Assembly: GCF_900102915.1 (NCBI RefSeq)
Contig: NZ_FNGG01000009.1
Coordinates: forward strand, 1-64,000
DNA: 64,000 nt
Origin: Salinimicrobium catena
Lineage (GTDB): Bacteria > Bacteroidota > Bacteroidia > Flavobacteriales > Flavobacteriaceae
Reading direction: 5' to 3'
Positions within the stretch are counted from its first letter, which is position 1. The number at the start of each line of letters is the position of its first letter. The notes beneath the pieces are model-generated. The model worked only from the letters and a program-made list of their open reading frames with translations. It made no database searches and was not told where the DNA came from. Positions 16,867 to 26,062 of the stretch are shown here, one piece after another. The position numbers were made by a program, and so were the translations under genes.

Positions 16867-17520
16867 ATGGAATCGCAAAAGCTAAAAAGGCCGCGGCACA
16901 AAGGTTCCCCAAAACTCTTTGAAAATCCGTGGCTCGAGAAGTTGACGCATACTCATATTTCACTCCCGCTGATCATTTTTGGCGGAATTGCGGCTGTTCT
17001 TATTTACTACGGCATCTTTGAAAAGGGATTTGAAGTGCCTTTCATGCTCCTTTTATTCGTGGCAGGATTGTTCTTCTTTACCCTAGTGGAATACCTGATG
17101 CATCGTTACCTGTATCACATTCCAGCCACTACCGAAAGAAGAAAGAAGATCTCCTACACCATGCACGGAGTACACCACGATTACCCAAAAGACAAATCCC
17201 GTCTGGCCATGCCGCCGGTGCTCAGTCTAATTATAGCTACAGTGCTTTTCATCATTTACAGAGCCGTTCTAGGTGACCTGGTCTTCGGATTCTTAGCCGG
17301 GTTTTTAGTCGGTTATGCGGGTTACCTGGCGATCCATTACTCGGTACACGCTTTCAAGGTTCCGAATAATTTCCTGAAGACGCTTTGGTACCATCACAGC
17401 ATTCACCATTACCGCGAACCCGATCGCGCTTTTGGGGTTTCCTCTCCTCTTTGGGACCACATCTTCAGAACCATGCCCAGAAAAGCACCTGTGAAGCGGA
17501 AGAAGGGGTATATTGATTAG
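16867..17520 (+). CDS. Fatty acid hydroxylase / sterol desaturase family membrane protein
   Basis: The 217-residue protein has four hydrophobic helices and the histidine boxes of the family: HRYLYH near residues 79-84, HGVHH near 100-104, HYSVH near 159 and HHSIHH near 179-184, which bind a di-iron centre. The pattern is closest to the fatty acid 2-hydroxylase (Scs7/FA2H) branch, which adds an OH to acyl chains, for instance of sphingolipids or other lipids known from Bacteroidota. Whether sphingolipids are the substrate cannot be told here. Single gene. Confidence 0.85.
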   Translation: MESQKLKRPRHKGSPKLFENPWLEKLTHTHISLPLIIFGGIAAVLIYYGIFEKGFEVPFMLLLFVAGLFFFTLVEYLMHRYLYHIPATTERRKKISYTMHGVHHDYPKDKSRLAMPPVLSLIIATVLFIIYRAVLGDLVFGFLAGFLVGYAGYLAIHYSVHAFKVPNNFLKTLWYHHSIHHYREPDRAFGVSSPLWDHIFRTMPRKAPVKRKKGYID

Positions 17521-17560
17521 TTCGTAGTTCGTGGTTCGTGGTTCCTTATTTGTTGTTGAT

Positions 17561-17610
17561 TGTCATCCCGACAGAGCCTGCAAGGGGACGAGGGATCTCT
17601 TTCCAGTTGC
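17561..17610. repeat. 50-bp dispersed repeat, copy 2
   Basis: TGTCATCCCGACAGAGCCTG then CAAGGGGACGAGGGATCTCT; same order and spacing as 16321-16370. Confidence 0.65.
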
Positions 17611-17870
17611 GAGTTGCGGGTTAAGATCTGAGATAATTAGCGGGATCTGCGGGAAATTTCTATGTGCGGGAATTTTTCTCGCAAAGTCCGCAAAGGTTTC
17701 GCAGAGGGCGCAAAACTTTCCCTTTGTTTCACACCAAGGACACAAAGTTTAAAATTGAGTTCACAGAGATATTCTGACATTAAACTTTGAGGCTTCTCCA
17801 AAAGGACTTCGGCCATCCTCGCTTCGCTCGGAGCTCAGTCTGACATCCCGGAATGAAATAGGGAGTCCAT

Positions 17871-17920
17871 TGTCATCCAGACAGAGCCTGTAAAGGCGAC
17901 GAGAGATCTCCTCCCGGTTA
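17871..17920. repeat. 50-bp dispersed repeat, copy 3
   Basis: TGTCATCCAGACAGAGCCTG then TAAAGGCGACGAGAGATCTC; same spacing as the other two copies. Confidence 0.65.
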
Positions 17921-18068
17921 CTTGCCTGTTGCAGATTTTGACTCAACTTCCCTAAAGCTTCGGCGATATAAATTTGGAATTTGGTGCTTGGAGATTGGAA
18001 TTTCCATTCTACTTTCTCTGCTCTCTATTCTCTTCTCTTTTTTCTGTTCATTGATCATTGCCAATTGC

Positions 18069-19106
18069 TCATTGAATAAACCCATTTTCCCTCGCATGTT
18101 CCTCTGCTTCCTTTGAGGTCTTGACCATAAGCACCGGCACAGTTTCAAAGTTGTCCACGATACTCTGTACCCGCTCCATTCTTTTCTGGTGTTTGACGCT
18201 CCGCAGGTAGATAGCCAGGATGCGATCAGGGTATTGGGCGGCGATATCTGTATAGATAGCGGGATCGTGCTCTCCGCTGTCGCCTATCAGAATGAACTTC
18301 AGGTGGGGATAGGTTTTCAAAATGTTGATGATCTCCTTTTGCTTATGCGGTTTTTCAGGCTTTAAGGTACGGTCAAAGGGCGTCCGGAAATCCCTCAATA
18401 AAATAGGACCTTTTGGAAAGTTATTAACCTCCAGGAAAAGCTTCAGGTACTGATACAGATTCCACGGACTGTTACTTAAGTAAAAAACAGGATTTTGTTC
18501 GTTGCCTTTTTTTCCGCGGTGGAGGTCACGGTAGAATTTAGGCGACCCCTCAAGAGAAAGTCGGTCATGGGCGTTCTTGAAAAGAGAATTGTGAAGCACC
18601 CTCCACTTCAAAAAAGAGGTGACGCCGGTATGGAGAATGGTGTCGTCAATGTCACTTATTACTCCGAACCTGGCGGTAAGCGGGGGAATGAGCAACTGCG
18701 CTTCAAAGTCATTATCCTGCGTGATGATGCTGTTCTTTATCTCGTTCACAAAAGCCACCCTTAGCGGTACCCAGCCTTCATCGTTGGCATACTGTTTCAA
18801 ATTCACCGAGGTGGTCTTGTCGAACAGGAAGTAGCCCTCTTTATTCGTCCTGGTACTAAGAATAGCATCGTTGGGTAATTTCAAAGCAACTTCGGCCCTG
18901 GGAATCTCATCGCTGTCAAACTGCTTGTAAGTGTTTCTCAGAGTCCTAAAAAGGGACTGATCCTCGAACATTTCGAGCCTGTCGTCATCAAGCGCCCGCC
19001 CCAGCAGGTACAGGTGGCTGGGAGTGCCGTAGCTGTAGTAAGTGGCCAGCTTGACCTGGGGTTTGGCAGTAAGGTGATCCTTCAGTCTTCGAAAGAGCTG
19101 TTTCAT
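18069..19106 (-). CDS. App1-family (DUF2183) phosphatase-like protein
   Basis: The 345-residue protein has the DUF2183/App1 catalytic pattern: ISDIDDTILHTG (DxDxT) near residues 151-162, then FYLSNSPWNLYQYL, GPILLRDF and the FILIGDSGEHDPAIY acid motif. In yeast, App1 is a Mg-dependent phosphatidate phosphatase; bacterial members are presumed lipid phosphatases of HAD-like fold. The N-terminal ~130 residues form a beta domain typical of the family. No membrane segment. Single minus-strand gene, ending in the repeat-rich gap. Confidence 0.85.
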   Translation of the reverse strand: MKQLFRRLKDHLTAKPQVKLATYYSYGTPSHLYLLGRALDDDRLEMFEDQSLFRTLRNTYKQFDSDEIPRAEVALKLPNDAILSTRTNKEGYFLFDKTTSVNLKQYANDEGWVPLRVAFVNEIKNSIITQDNDFEAQLLIPPLTARFGVISDIDDTILHTGVTSFLKWRVLHNSLFKNAHDRLSLEGSPKFYRDLHRGKKGNEQNPVFYLSNSPWNLYQYLKLFLEVNNFPKGPILLRDFRTPFDRTLKPEKPHKQKEIINILKTYPHLKFILIGDSGEHDPAIYTDIAAQYPDRILAIYLRSVKHQKRMERVQSIVDNFETVPVLMVKTSKEAEEHARENGFIQ

Positions 19107-19150
19107 AATGCTTTTCGGGGTATTGCTCCATTCAAGATACGGGGAAAAAG

Positions 19151-19185
19151 AAAAATCCCCCGCAAAGGCAGGGGATTTTAAAATT
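19151..19185 (-). terminator. Terminator downstream of hppA
   Basis: AAAATCCCC and GGGGATTTT arms around a 10-base loop. On the minus strand the hairpin is followed by a T-rich run (TTTTTCTTTTT). Confidence 0.75.
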
Positions 19186-19204
19186 ATTTTAGGAAAAGCT
19201 GCTG

Positions 19205-21568
19205 TTATTCTTCTTCAGAAGAAGTAGCTTCAGAAGCAACTTTTTCAGCTGAAGCAGCCTCGGCCGCTTCGGCGATCTTTTCCGCAGTACTAAGGGCTTC
19301 GCTTTTGGTTTCTGAAAATTCAGCAACAGCCTCCTCATTTTGCTCTGCCTGAAGGATGGTCACCTCCTCAACTTCCGGAGTGGTAGCCATTGGCATGTGC
19401 TCTCCGAGAATAGGTGCGATCACCAGCCCTATCAAACAGGTAAGCTTGATAAGAATGTTCATTGATGGTCCTGAAGTATCCTTGAACGGATCTCCCACGG
19501 TATCTCCGGTCACAGCCGCTTTGTGAGCGTCAGACCCTTTGTAGGTCATCTCGCCGTTGATCATCACCCCGGCCTCGAAAGACTTCTTGGCGTTATCCCA
19601 GGCACCACCGGCATTGTTCTGGAAAATAGCCCAAAGCACCCCGCTTACGGTCACCCCGGCCATATATCCACCCAACATTTCGGCGATCAGCCTGTTCTCA
19701 TAGCCCAGAGCCATTGGAACAAGCACTATAAGAATAGGAAATCCTATGGTAAGCAGTCCAGGAAGAAGCATTTCTCTAAGGGCAGCTTTTGTAGAGATCT
19801 CCACACATTTGTCGTATTGAGGTTTTCCGGTACCTTCCATAATTCCAGGGATATCCTTGAACTGACGACGCACCTCGTTGACCATATCCATGGCCGCTTT
19901 CCCTACAGACTGCATGGCAAGCGCAGAGAAAACCACGGGGATCATACCTCCCACGAAAAGCATGGCCAGTACTGGCGCCTTGAAAATGTTAATTCCGTCA
20001 ATTCCGGTGAAGGTCACGTAAGCCGCGAAAAGGGCAAGAGAAGTAAGCGCCGCAGAAGCGATCGCGAATCCTTTTCCTGTCGCAGCGGTAGTGTTTCCTA
20101 CTGAATCAAGAATATCTGTTCTTTCCCTTACTTCGGAAGGCAGTTCGCTCATTTCGGCAATACCACCGGCGTTGTCGGCGATAGGTCCGAAGGCATCAAT
20201 AGCCAGCTGCATGGCGGTAGTAGCCATCATGGCTGAAGCCGCAAGCGCTACTCCGTAGAATCCGGCGAAGGCATAAGAAGCCCAGATGGCGATGGCGAAT
20301 AAAAGCACAGATCCAAAAGTAGAGATCATCCCGGTTGCAAGGCCGGCGATGATGTTGGTTCCTGCTCCTGTGCTCGAATTCTGAACGATCTCCAGAACCG
20401 GCTTTTTACCCAGACCGGTATAGTATTCGGTCACCGCAGAGATAACCCCTCCAACTACAAGTCCTACCAGTGTGGCATAGAACACTCGCATGGAAGAGAT
20501 CTGCTGCAGGCCTTCTCCAAAGAATTCCATCTGCATGGTTTCCGGAAGCATCCAGGTTACCAGGACGAAAGAAGAGATCGCCACAAGGATGATAGAGATC
20601 CAGTTCCCCCTGTTAAGGGCTGACTGTACTTCGGCTTCTTTGGCCGAGTTGCTTTTTATCTTTACCAACAGGGTCCCGATGATAGAGAAAATGATCCCAA
20701 AACCGGCGATCACTATAGGTAACAAGATCGGTCCGATTCCGCCGAAACCTTCAGCGGTAATATCGCCCTGCATGTCTTTGATCACATAATTTCCAAGAAC
20801 CATGGCCGCCAATACCGTAGCCACATAACTTCCGAAGAGGTCAGCACCCATTCCGGCAACATCTCCCACGTTGTCCCCAACATTGTCTGCAATGGTCGCA
20901 GGGTTACGCGGATCATCTTCAGGAATTCCGGCTTCCACCTTTCCTACCAGGTCAGCACCCACATCGGCTGCCTTGGTGTAGATTCCTCCGCCCACACGGG
21001 CAAAAAGGGCGATAGATTCAGCCCCCAAAGAGAAACCGGCAAGAGTTTCCAGCACTATGGTCATTTGATTCACATCTGTCCATTCCCCGCCCATGAATAC
21101 ATGGAAGAAAATGATGAAGAAAGCGGTAAGTCCTAATACGGCCAGACCTGCAACGCCAAGTCCCATTACCGTACCACCGCCAAAAGAGACCTTAAGGGCC
21201 TGCGGCAGGCTGGTTCTTGCAGCCTGAGTGGTACGTACATTAGACTGGGTAGCGATCTTCATCCCCATGTTCCCGGCCAAAGCCGAAAAGATGGCGCCAA
21301 AAATAAAGGCAACTACAATTAAAATATGTGTGGTGGGAACTATAAAGGAGATCCCTGCAAGCAAAATACTTGCCCCAATCACAAAAATGGTAAGGAGTTT
21401 ATACTCGGCCTTTAAAAAGGCAAGGGCTCCTTCGTAGATATGAGAGGAGATGTCTTTCATTTTTCCGTCTCCCGCGTCCTGCTTCATCACCCAGGCGCGT
21501 TTTGCCCACATAAAAATGAGGCCTATGATCGCCAGGATACCGGGCAACCAGATCATCAATGATTCCAT
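19205..21568 (-). CDS. hppA: K+-dependent sodium/proton-translocating membrane pyrophosphatase
   Basis: The 787-residue protein has the usual 15-16 membrane helices and the M-PPase signatures: [20 protein letters not shown] (PPi/Mg site) near residue 200, [17 protein letters not shown] following, and the C-terminal DNAKK and [15 protein letters not shown] motifs. In the [10 protein letters not shown] stretch an Ala stands where K+-independent enzymes carry Lys, so the enzyme should need K+; such enzymes pump Na+ or H+ using PPi. A C-terminal Ala/Glu-rich tail (about 50 residues) is extra. The soluble pyrophosphatase gene lies just upstream on the same strand, separated by its own terminator. 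Confidence 0.95.
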   Translation of the reverse strand: MESLMIWLPGILAIIGLIFMWAKRAWVMKQDAGDGKMKDISSHIYEGALAFLKAEYKLLTIFVIGASILLAGISFIVPTTHILIVVAFIFGAIFSALAGNMGMKIATQSNVRTTQAARTSLPQALKVSFGGGTVMGLGVAGLAVLGLTAFFIIFFHVFMGGEWTDVNQMTIVLETLAGFSLGAESIALFARVGGGIYTKAADVGADLVGKVEAGIPEDDPRNPATIADNVGDNVGDVAGMGADLFGSYVATVLAAMVLGNYVIKDMQGDITAEGFGGIGPILLPIVIAGFGIIFSIIGTLLVKIKSNSAKEAEVQSALNRGNWISIILVAISSFVLVTWMLPETMQMEFFGEGLQQISSMRVFYATLVGLVVGGVISAVTEYYTGLGKKPVLEIVQNSSTGAGTNIIAGLATGMISTFGSVLLFAIAIWASYAFAGFYGVALAASAMMATTAMQLAIDAFGPIADNAGGIAEMSELPSEVRERTDILDSVGNTTAATGKGFAIASAALTSLALFAAYVTFTGIDGINIFKAPVLAMLFVGGMIPVVFSALAMQSVGKAAMDMVNEVRRQFKDIPGIMEGTGKPQYDKCVEISTKAALREMLLPGLLTIGFPILIVLVPMALGYENRLIAEMLGGYMAGVTVSGVLWAIFQNNAGGAWDNAKKSFEAGVMINGEMTYKGSDAHKAAVTGDTVGDPFKDTSGPSMNILIKLTCLIGLVIAPILGEHMPMATTPEVEEVTILQAEQNEEAVAEFSETKSEALSTAEKIAEAAEAASAEKVASEATSSEEE

Positions 21569-21623
21569 AATTTTTTGTTAAAATTTTTAATGGCGCTAAA
21601 GTTAACAAAACGTTAGAAAACAA

Positions 21624-21653
21624 AAAAGCAATAACTTTTGATGTTATTGCTTA
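21624..21653 (-). terminator. Terminator downstream of ppa
   Basis: AAGCAATAAC and GTTATTGCTT (10 bp) around TTTTGAT. On the minus strand the stem is followed by a TTTTTTG run, so it ends the ppa transcript before hppA. Confidence 0.8.
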
Positions 21654-21684
21654 AATGATGATAATCACAAAAAGGAAAAATTCT

Positions 21685-22200
21685 TTATTTGATGCTGAAA
21701 TTTCCTTTTTCTTCGTTGCTGTTCGCGTAGCGCTTCACGCATTCTTCAATGATGGTATTGGCTTCCTGAAGATCTCCCCAACCTTCAACATCTACTTTCT
21801 TTTGTTCAAGATCTTTGTATACCTGGAAGAAATGCTCGATCTCTTTAATAAGGTGCGCGTTCACATCATTAAGGTCATTGTGTTTGTTCCAGATAGGATC
21901 TGAAACCGGCACACAGATCACCTTTTCATCGGGTCCTTTTTCATCGGCCATGTGGAACACCCCGATTGGCTTCACCTCCATCACACATCCGGGGAAGGTA
22001 GGCTCGGTCACCAGCACCAGCACATCAAGAGGGTCTCCGTCTAAAGCCAAAGTTTCAGGAATAAATCCGTAATCTGCAGGATACATCATCGAGGAGAAGA
22101 TCATCCTGTCATACCTCACTTTCTTCAGTTTAAAGTCATATTCATATTTATTCCTGCTTCCTTTCGGAATTTCTATAAGAACGTCAAAGGTCTTGGTCAT
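21685..22200 (-). CDS. ppa: Soluble inorganic pyrophosphatase (family I)
   Basis: The 171-residue protein has the family I signature DGDPLDVLVL near residues 55-64, the upstream KGSRNKYEYDFK site and MYPADYGFIPETLA, and the WNKHNDLNDV and YKDLE segments. It splits PPi to phosphate in the cytosol. With the membrane pyrophosphatase next door the two enzymes may divide PPi between heat-releasing and ion-pumping hydrolysis. The length is typical of bacteria (about 175). Confidence 0.95.
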   Translation of the reverse strand: MTKTFDVLIEIPKGSRNKYEYDFKLKKVRYDRMIFSSMMYPADYGFIPETLALDGDPLDVLVLVTEPTFPGCVMEVKPIGVFHMADEKGPDEKVICVPVSDPIWNKHNDLNDVNAHLIKEIEHFFQVYKDLEQKKVDVEGWGDLQEANTIIEECVKRYANSNEEKGNFSIK

Positions 22201-22358
22201 TTTACTATTATTTTGGAAATCGTGTTTTTAGTTTTTAAGGGCGGCAAATATACTCATTTTGAACTTTTAAAAACCCGGTTCCCACAACGGAAAAGAAATT
22301 CTCACAAAATTTTTGGAAGAAGCTTCCGCTATTTAAGATTTCCTTCACAAGAAGACAT

Positions 22359-22392
22359 AAAAAAAGCCCTTTTTAGAAAGGGCTTTTTAAAA
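22359..22392 (-). terminator. Terminator downstream of pdhB
   Basis: AAAAAGCCCTTT and AAAGGGCTTTTT with a short loop. T-runs on both sides, so it may work in both directions. Confidence 0.8.
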
Positions 22393-22411
22393 GGTATTTT
22401 TACAGACCGAT

Positions 22412-23392
22412 CTAGTCTTTGTACATCACTTTTTTGACCGCTTTGATCACATCGTTGTGATTTGGCAACCACTCTTCAAGCAAGACAGGAGAGTAAGGCG
22501 CCGGAGTATCAGCAGTGTTGATCTTCACGATAGGCGCATCAAGATAATCAAAAGCCTGAGACTGCACCTGGTAAGTGATCTCTGTAGCCACATTTCCGAA
22601 AGGCCATGCTTCCTCAAGGATCACCAGTCTGTTGGTCTTTTTAACCGACTTTAAGATGGTCTCGTGATCCATAGGACGGATGGTCCTTAGGTCAATGATC
22701 TCACAGGAGATTCCTTCTTTCTCAAGCTCTTCGGCTGCTTTGTAAGCGATCTTGATGATCTTTCCGAAGGAAACGATGGTCACATCCTTACCTTCTCTCT
22801 TGATATCGGCAACACCAATTGGCAGTACATATTCCTCTTCAGGCACTTCTCCCTTGTCTCCATACATCTGCTCACTTTCCATGAAAATAACCGGGTCGTC
22901 ATCGCGAATGGCCGCTTTCAGTAAACCTTTTGCGTCGTAAGGATTGGAAGGAACGATCACTTTAAGTCCCGGAGTGTTGGCATACCAGCTCTCAAAAGCC
23001 TGCGAGTGAGTTGCACCCAACTGTCCGGCAGAAGCTGTAGGCCCGCGGAAGACGATAGGCACGTTGAACTGCCCGCCGCTCATTTGGCGCATCTTTGCCG
23101 CGTTATTGATGATCTGGTCGATCCCAACCAGTGAGAAGTTAAAGGTCATGAATTCAACTATCGGGCGGTTACCGTTCATGGCACTTCCCACTCCTATTCC
23201 TGAGAAACCGAGTTCTGAAATAGGGGTATCGATCACCCTGTCAGGGCCAAATTCGTCCAACATTCCTTTTGAAGCCTTGTAGGCTCCATTATATTCAGCA
23301 ACCTCTTCTCCCATGAGATAGACCGCTTCATCCCTGCGCATTTCCTCGCTCATGGCTTCGGCAATTGCTTCCCTGAATTGGATAGTCTTCAT
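22412..23392 (-). CDS. pdhB: Pyruvate dehydrogenase E1 component, beta subunit
   Basis: The 326-residue protein starts MKTIQFREAIAEAMSEEM and shows transketolase-like pyrimidine-binding features: the EEVAEYNGAYKASKG glutamate region that activates thiamine diphosphate, DTPISELGFSGIGVGSAMNG, RGPTASAGQLGATHSQ and the C-terminal ILEEAWPFGN of transketolase_C. It forms an alpha2beta2 E1 with PdhA, which decarboxylates pyruvate. pdhA and the E2 gene are not in the window. It is divergent from etfB, with a 168-bp shared promoter region. Confidence 0.93.
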   Translation of the reverse strand: MKTIQFREAIAEAMSEEMRRDEAVYLMGEEVAEYNGAYKASKGMLDEFGPDRVIDTPISELGFSGIGVGSAMNGNRPIVEFMTFNFSLVGIDQIINNAAKMRQMSGGQFNVPIVFRGPTASAGQLGATHSQAFESWYANTPGLKVIVPSNPYDAKGLLKAAIRDDDPVIFMESEQMYGDKGEVPEEEYVLPIGVADIKREGKDVTIVSFGKIIKIAYKAAEELEKEGISCEIIDLRTIRPMDHETILKSVKKTNRLVILEEAWPFGNVATEITYQVQSQAFDYLDAPIVKINTADTPAPYSPVLLEEWLPNHNDVIKAVKKVMYKD

Positions 23393-23560
23393 TATGCGTT
23401 TTTATTTTAAAAAATTTCGAGGAACAAAAATAGTAATTCAAAAAAGGATAATCGACCAATTCCCGACAAAAATTTCTTATGCATGCATAGCATTTTTCCT
23501 CATAAATTATGTATCTTCGTGACCGTTACAACAAGTTTTATTTAAAAAATATCCATATAT

Positions 23561-24307
23561 ATGAAAATATTAGTGTGTATAAGTCACGTACCGGACACTA
23601 CTTCAAAGATCAATTTTTCTGAAGGTGATACCAAGTTCGACACGAACGGGGTGCAATTCGTGATCAATCCTAACGACGAATTCGGCCTTACCCGCGCCAT
23701 GTGGTTCAAGGAAAAACAAGGCGCCACTGTTGATGTGGTGAATGTGGGAGGTCCTGAAACAGAACCAACCCTGCGTAAGGCACTTGCCATTGGAGCAGAC
23801 TCGGCCATTAGGGTGAACACTCCGGCTACAGACGGGATACAGGTTGCCAAGCAACTTGCCAAGGTAGTGCAGGATGGCGGTTACGACCTGGTGATCGCGG
23901 GACGTGAATCTATTGACTACAACGGCGGAATGGTTCCGGGAATGCTTGCCGGCCTTATCGGCGCTAATTTCATCAACACCTGTATAGGTCTGGAGATAGA
24001 AGGAAATGAAGCTACGGCCGTTCGCGAAATCGATGGAGGAAAAGAAACTTTAAAAGCCAGTCTTCCTTTAGTTGTAGGCGGACAAAAAGGGATCGTGGAA
24101 GAAAGCGACCTTCGCATCCCGAACATGCGCGGTATCATGCAGGCCCGTAAAAAACCACTTAATGTGGTAGAGCCTGTCGAAACCGGAACTCATACCGAGG
24201 CAGTGAAGTTCGAAAAACCTCAGCCTAAGGGAGACATCAAGATGATAGATCCTGAGAATTTAGATGAACTGGTGAATTTACTTCACAACGAGGCCAAAGT
24301 AATTTAA
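23561..24307 (+). CDS. etfB: Electron transfer flavoprotein, beta subunit
   Basis: The 248-residue protein begins MKILVCISHVPDTTSKINF and has the ETF beta (FixA) features: VQFVINPNDEFGLTRAM, GADSAIRVNTP, the AGRESIDYNGGMVPGMLA loop and the C-terminal MRGIMQARKKPL signature. With the alpha subunit it carries electrons from acyl-CoA dehydrogenases to the quinone pool through FAD. etfA follows after a 66-base AT-rich gap in the same direction, so they form an operon. Confidence 0.94.
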   Translation: MKILVCISHVPDTTSKINFSEGDTKFDTNGVQFVINPNDEFGLTRAMWFKEKQGATVDVVNVGGPETEPTLRKALAIGADSAIRVNTPATDGIQVAKQLAKVVQDGGYDLVIAGRESIDYNGGMVPGMLAGLIGANFINTCIGLEIEGNEATAVREIDGGKETLKASLPLVVGGQKGIVEESDLRIPNMRGIMQARKKPLNVVEPVETGTHTEAVKFEKPQPKGDIKMIDPENLDELVNLLHNEAKVI

Positions 24308-24373
24308 GATTCAAAATTTAAAATTCAAGATTTGAGTTTTGGAATTTGTTAATTGGAATTTAAAGAAAAAAAT

Positions 24374-25342
24374 ATGTCAGTTTTAGTATATACAGAATCA
24401 GAAGAAGGAAAATTTAAAAAGACAGCTTTAGAGGTGGCTTCCTACGCAAAGGGTGTTGCCGATATGCTTGGGACCGATGTTACCGCGGTAGCCTTCAATG
24501 CAGGTGACACTTCAGACTTAGGAAAATACGGAGTGAGCAAGGTGCTTAAGATCAACAGTGACAAGCTGGAGAAATTCAACGCCGAAGCTTATGCAGATGC
24601 CATCAAGCAGGCTGCTGAAAAAGAAGGTTCTAAGATCATCGTGGTTAGCCAGAGCGCCAATGCGAAGTATCTTGCGCCGCTGCTTGCCGTTAACCTCGAA
24701 GCAGGGTACGCTTCTAACGTGGTGAACCTGCCCGAAAGTACAGATCCGCTGCAGGTTAAAAGAACCGCTTTCACCAACAAGGCGTTCAACATCACAAAGA
24801 TCGCTACAGATGTGAAGATCATCGGGCTTTCCAAAAATGCCTTTGGATTGAAAGAAAATCAGACAGAGATCAGCGAAGAGGAATTCTCTCCTTCCCTGAG
24901 CGAGGAAGATTTTTCAGTGAACGTGGTTTCCGTGGATAAAGCAGCCAATAAGGTGACCATCGCCGATGCCGAGATCGTGGTTTCCGGTGGCCGCGGACTT
25001 AAAGGACCTGAGAATTGGGGAATGTTGGAAGAACTTGCCAACACCCTTGGTGCCGCAACAGCCTGTTCCAAGCCGGTGAGCGACATGGGCTGGAGACCGC
25101 ACAGCGAACACGTGGGACAAACCGGAAAACCGGTTGCCGCCAACCTGTACATTGCGGTAGGTATCTCTGGTGCCATACAGCATTTGGCGGGGGTGAGCGC
25201 CTCTAAAACCAAAGTGGTGATCAATAATGATCCTGAAGCGCCATTCTTCAAGGCTGCAGATTACGGGATCGTGGGAGACGCTTTTGAAGTGGTTCCCAAA
25301 CTCACCGAAAAATTAAAGGAATTTAAAGCGAATAACGCATAA
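24374..25342 (+). CDS. etfA: Electron transfer flavoprotein, alpha subunit
   Basis: I start at the ATG at 24374 (MSVLVYTESEEGKFKK), not at an upstream TTG seven codons earlier, since family members begin MSVLVY- or similar. The C-terminal FAD domain is clear: SGGRGLKGPENW near residue 200, LGAATACSKPVSDMGW, HVGQTGKPVAANLYIAVGIS and SGAIQHLAG, followed by NNDPEAPFFKAADYGIVGD. About 322 residues, the usual length. Partner of etfB upstream; a terminator-like hairpin follows. Confidence 0.94.
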   Translation: MSVLVYTESEEGKFKKTALEVASYAKGVADMLGTDVTAVAFNAGDTSDLGKYGVSKVLKINSDKLEKFNAEAYADAIKQAAEKEGSKIIVVSQSANAKYLAPLLAVNLEAGYASNVVNLPESTDPLQVKRTAFTNKAFNITKIATDVKIIGLSKNAFGLKENQTEISEEEFSPSLSEEDFSVNVVSVDKAANKVTIADAEIVVSGGRGLKGPENWGMLEELANTLGAATACSKPVSDMGWRPHSEHVGQTGKPVAANLYIAVGISGAIQHLAGVSASKTKVVINNDPEAPFFKAADYGIVGDAFEVVPKLTEKLKEFKANNA

Positions 25343-25368
25343 TTTTTATAACTTGCGAGCCGATTTAA

Positions 25369-25416
25369 AGGGCTGTCTAAATTAGGTTTATCGCCCTATT
25401 TAGGCAGCTTTTTTTT
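25369..25416 (+). terminator. Terminator downstream of etfA
   Basis: GCTGTCTAAATTAGG and CCTATTTAGGCAGC can pair with small mismatches, followed by TTTTTTTT. The T-run runs into the -7 box of the next gene. Confidence 0.75.
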
Positions 25417-25417
25417 G

Positions 25418-25425
25418 TATTTTTG
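25418..25425 (+). promoter_or_regulatory. -7 promoter box of the bifunctional nuclease gene
   Basis: TATTTTTG fits the Bacteroidota -7 consensus TANNTTTG and ends five bases before the ATG at 25430, so the mRNA would have almost no leader. Confidence 0.55.
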
Positions 25426-25429
25426 CAGT

Positions 25430-26050
25430 ATGAGTTTAGTGCGCCTTAACATCAAAGGAATATCTTACAGCCAGACACAGAACGGGGCCTACGCCCTTAT
25501 CTTGAGCGAGGTGGATGGAGAACGCAAATTACCCATAGTGATTGGAGCTTTTGAAGCCCAATCTATTGCCATAGCCCTGGAAAAGGAGATCAAACCTCCG
25601 CGTCCGCTTACCCATGACCTTTTCAAGAATTTTGCCGACCGCTTTGAGATCGTGGTGAAGCAGGTCATTATTCATAAGCTGGTGGATGGGGTTTTCTATT
25701 CAAGCCTTATTTGCGAGCGCGACAGGATAGAAGAGATCATAGACGCCAGGACCAGTGACGCGATTGCCCTGGCACTGCGTTTTCAGGCACCTATTTTCAC
25801 CTATAAGAACATACTCGATAAAGCAGGGATCTACCTAAAGGGAGACAAACAGGAAGAGGAAGAAGAGCAGGAGAAAGAAGATATCATTGTAGACGAGCTG
25901 TTCTCTAATGAGATCGAAATGAAATCCAACGATCCCGATTATAAGAAACTTTCCCTCAACGAACTCAATAACATGCTTGACCAGGCCGTAAAGAGCGAAG
26001 ACTATGAAAAGGCGGCCCGCATAAGAGACGAGATCTCTAAAAGACAATAA
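25430..26050 (+). CDS. Bifunctional nuclease (DUF151) domain protein with UVR motif
   Basis: The ATG at 25430 (MSLVRLNIKGISYSQTQNGA) is preferred over an upstream in-frame ATG at 25415, which lies in the terminator/promoter. The DUF151/BFN domain covers about residues 1-140 (ALILSEVDGERKLPIVIGAFE, SLICERDRIEEIIDARTSDAIAL). An acidic linker (EEEEEQEKED) follows, and the last ~35 residues match a UVR (UvrB/C) motif: LNNMLDQAVKSEDYEKAARI. BFN proteins of plants were reported to have RNase/DNase activity; the bacterial role is unclear. 12 bases separate it from the transporter gene, so they are likely cotranscribed. Confidence 0.88.
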   Translation: MSLVRLNIKGISYSQTQNGAYALILSEVDGERKLPIVIGAFEAQSIAIALEKEIKPPRPLTHDLFKNFADRFEIVVKQVIIHKLVDGVFYSSLICERDRIEEIIDARTSDAIALALRFQAPIFTYKNILDKAGIYLKGDKQEEEEEQEKEDIIVDELFSNEIEMKSNDPDYKKLSLNELNNMLDQAVKSEDYEKAARIRDEISKRQ

Positions 26051-26062
26051 TCCCCCTTTTTT

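Larger units (their letters stand above)
17521..18068. other. 548-bp gene-free stretch with repeats
   Basis: Between convergent genes. It holds two copies of the 50-bp CCGACAGAGCC repeat (17561, 17871), a single GGAGCTCAGTCTGACA core at about 17829-17844, and GCAAAGTCCGCAAAGG-type blocks. Open frames here cross the repeats on both strands and are not supported. Confidence 0.6.

Noticed and set aside
17531-18148. Several overlapping open frames on both strands
   Set aside because: All cover repeat sequence between convergent genes and overlap each other; no signal, motif or coding bias.
19523-20104. 193-codon frame opposite hppA
   Set aside because: Shadow of the strongly conserved hppA frame; Arg/His-rich translation with no domain.
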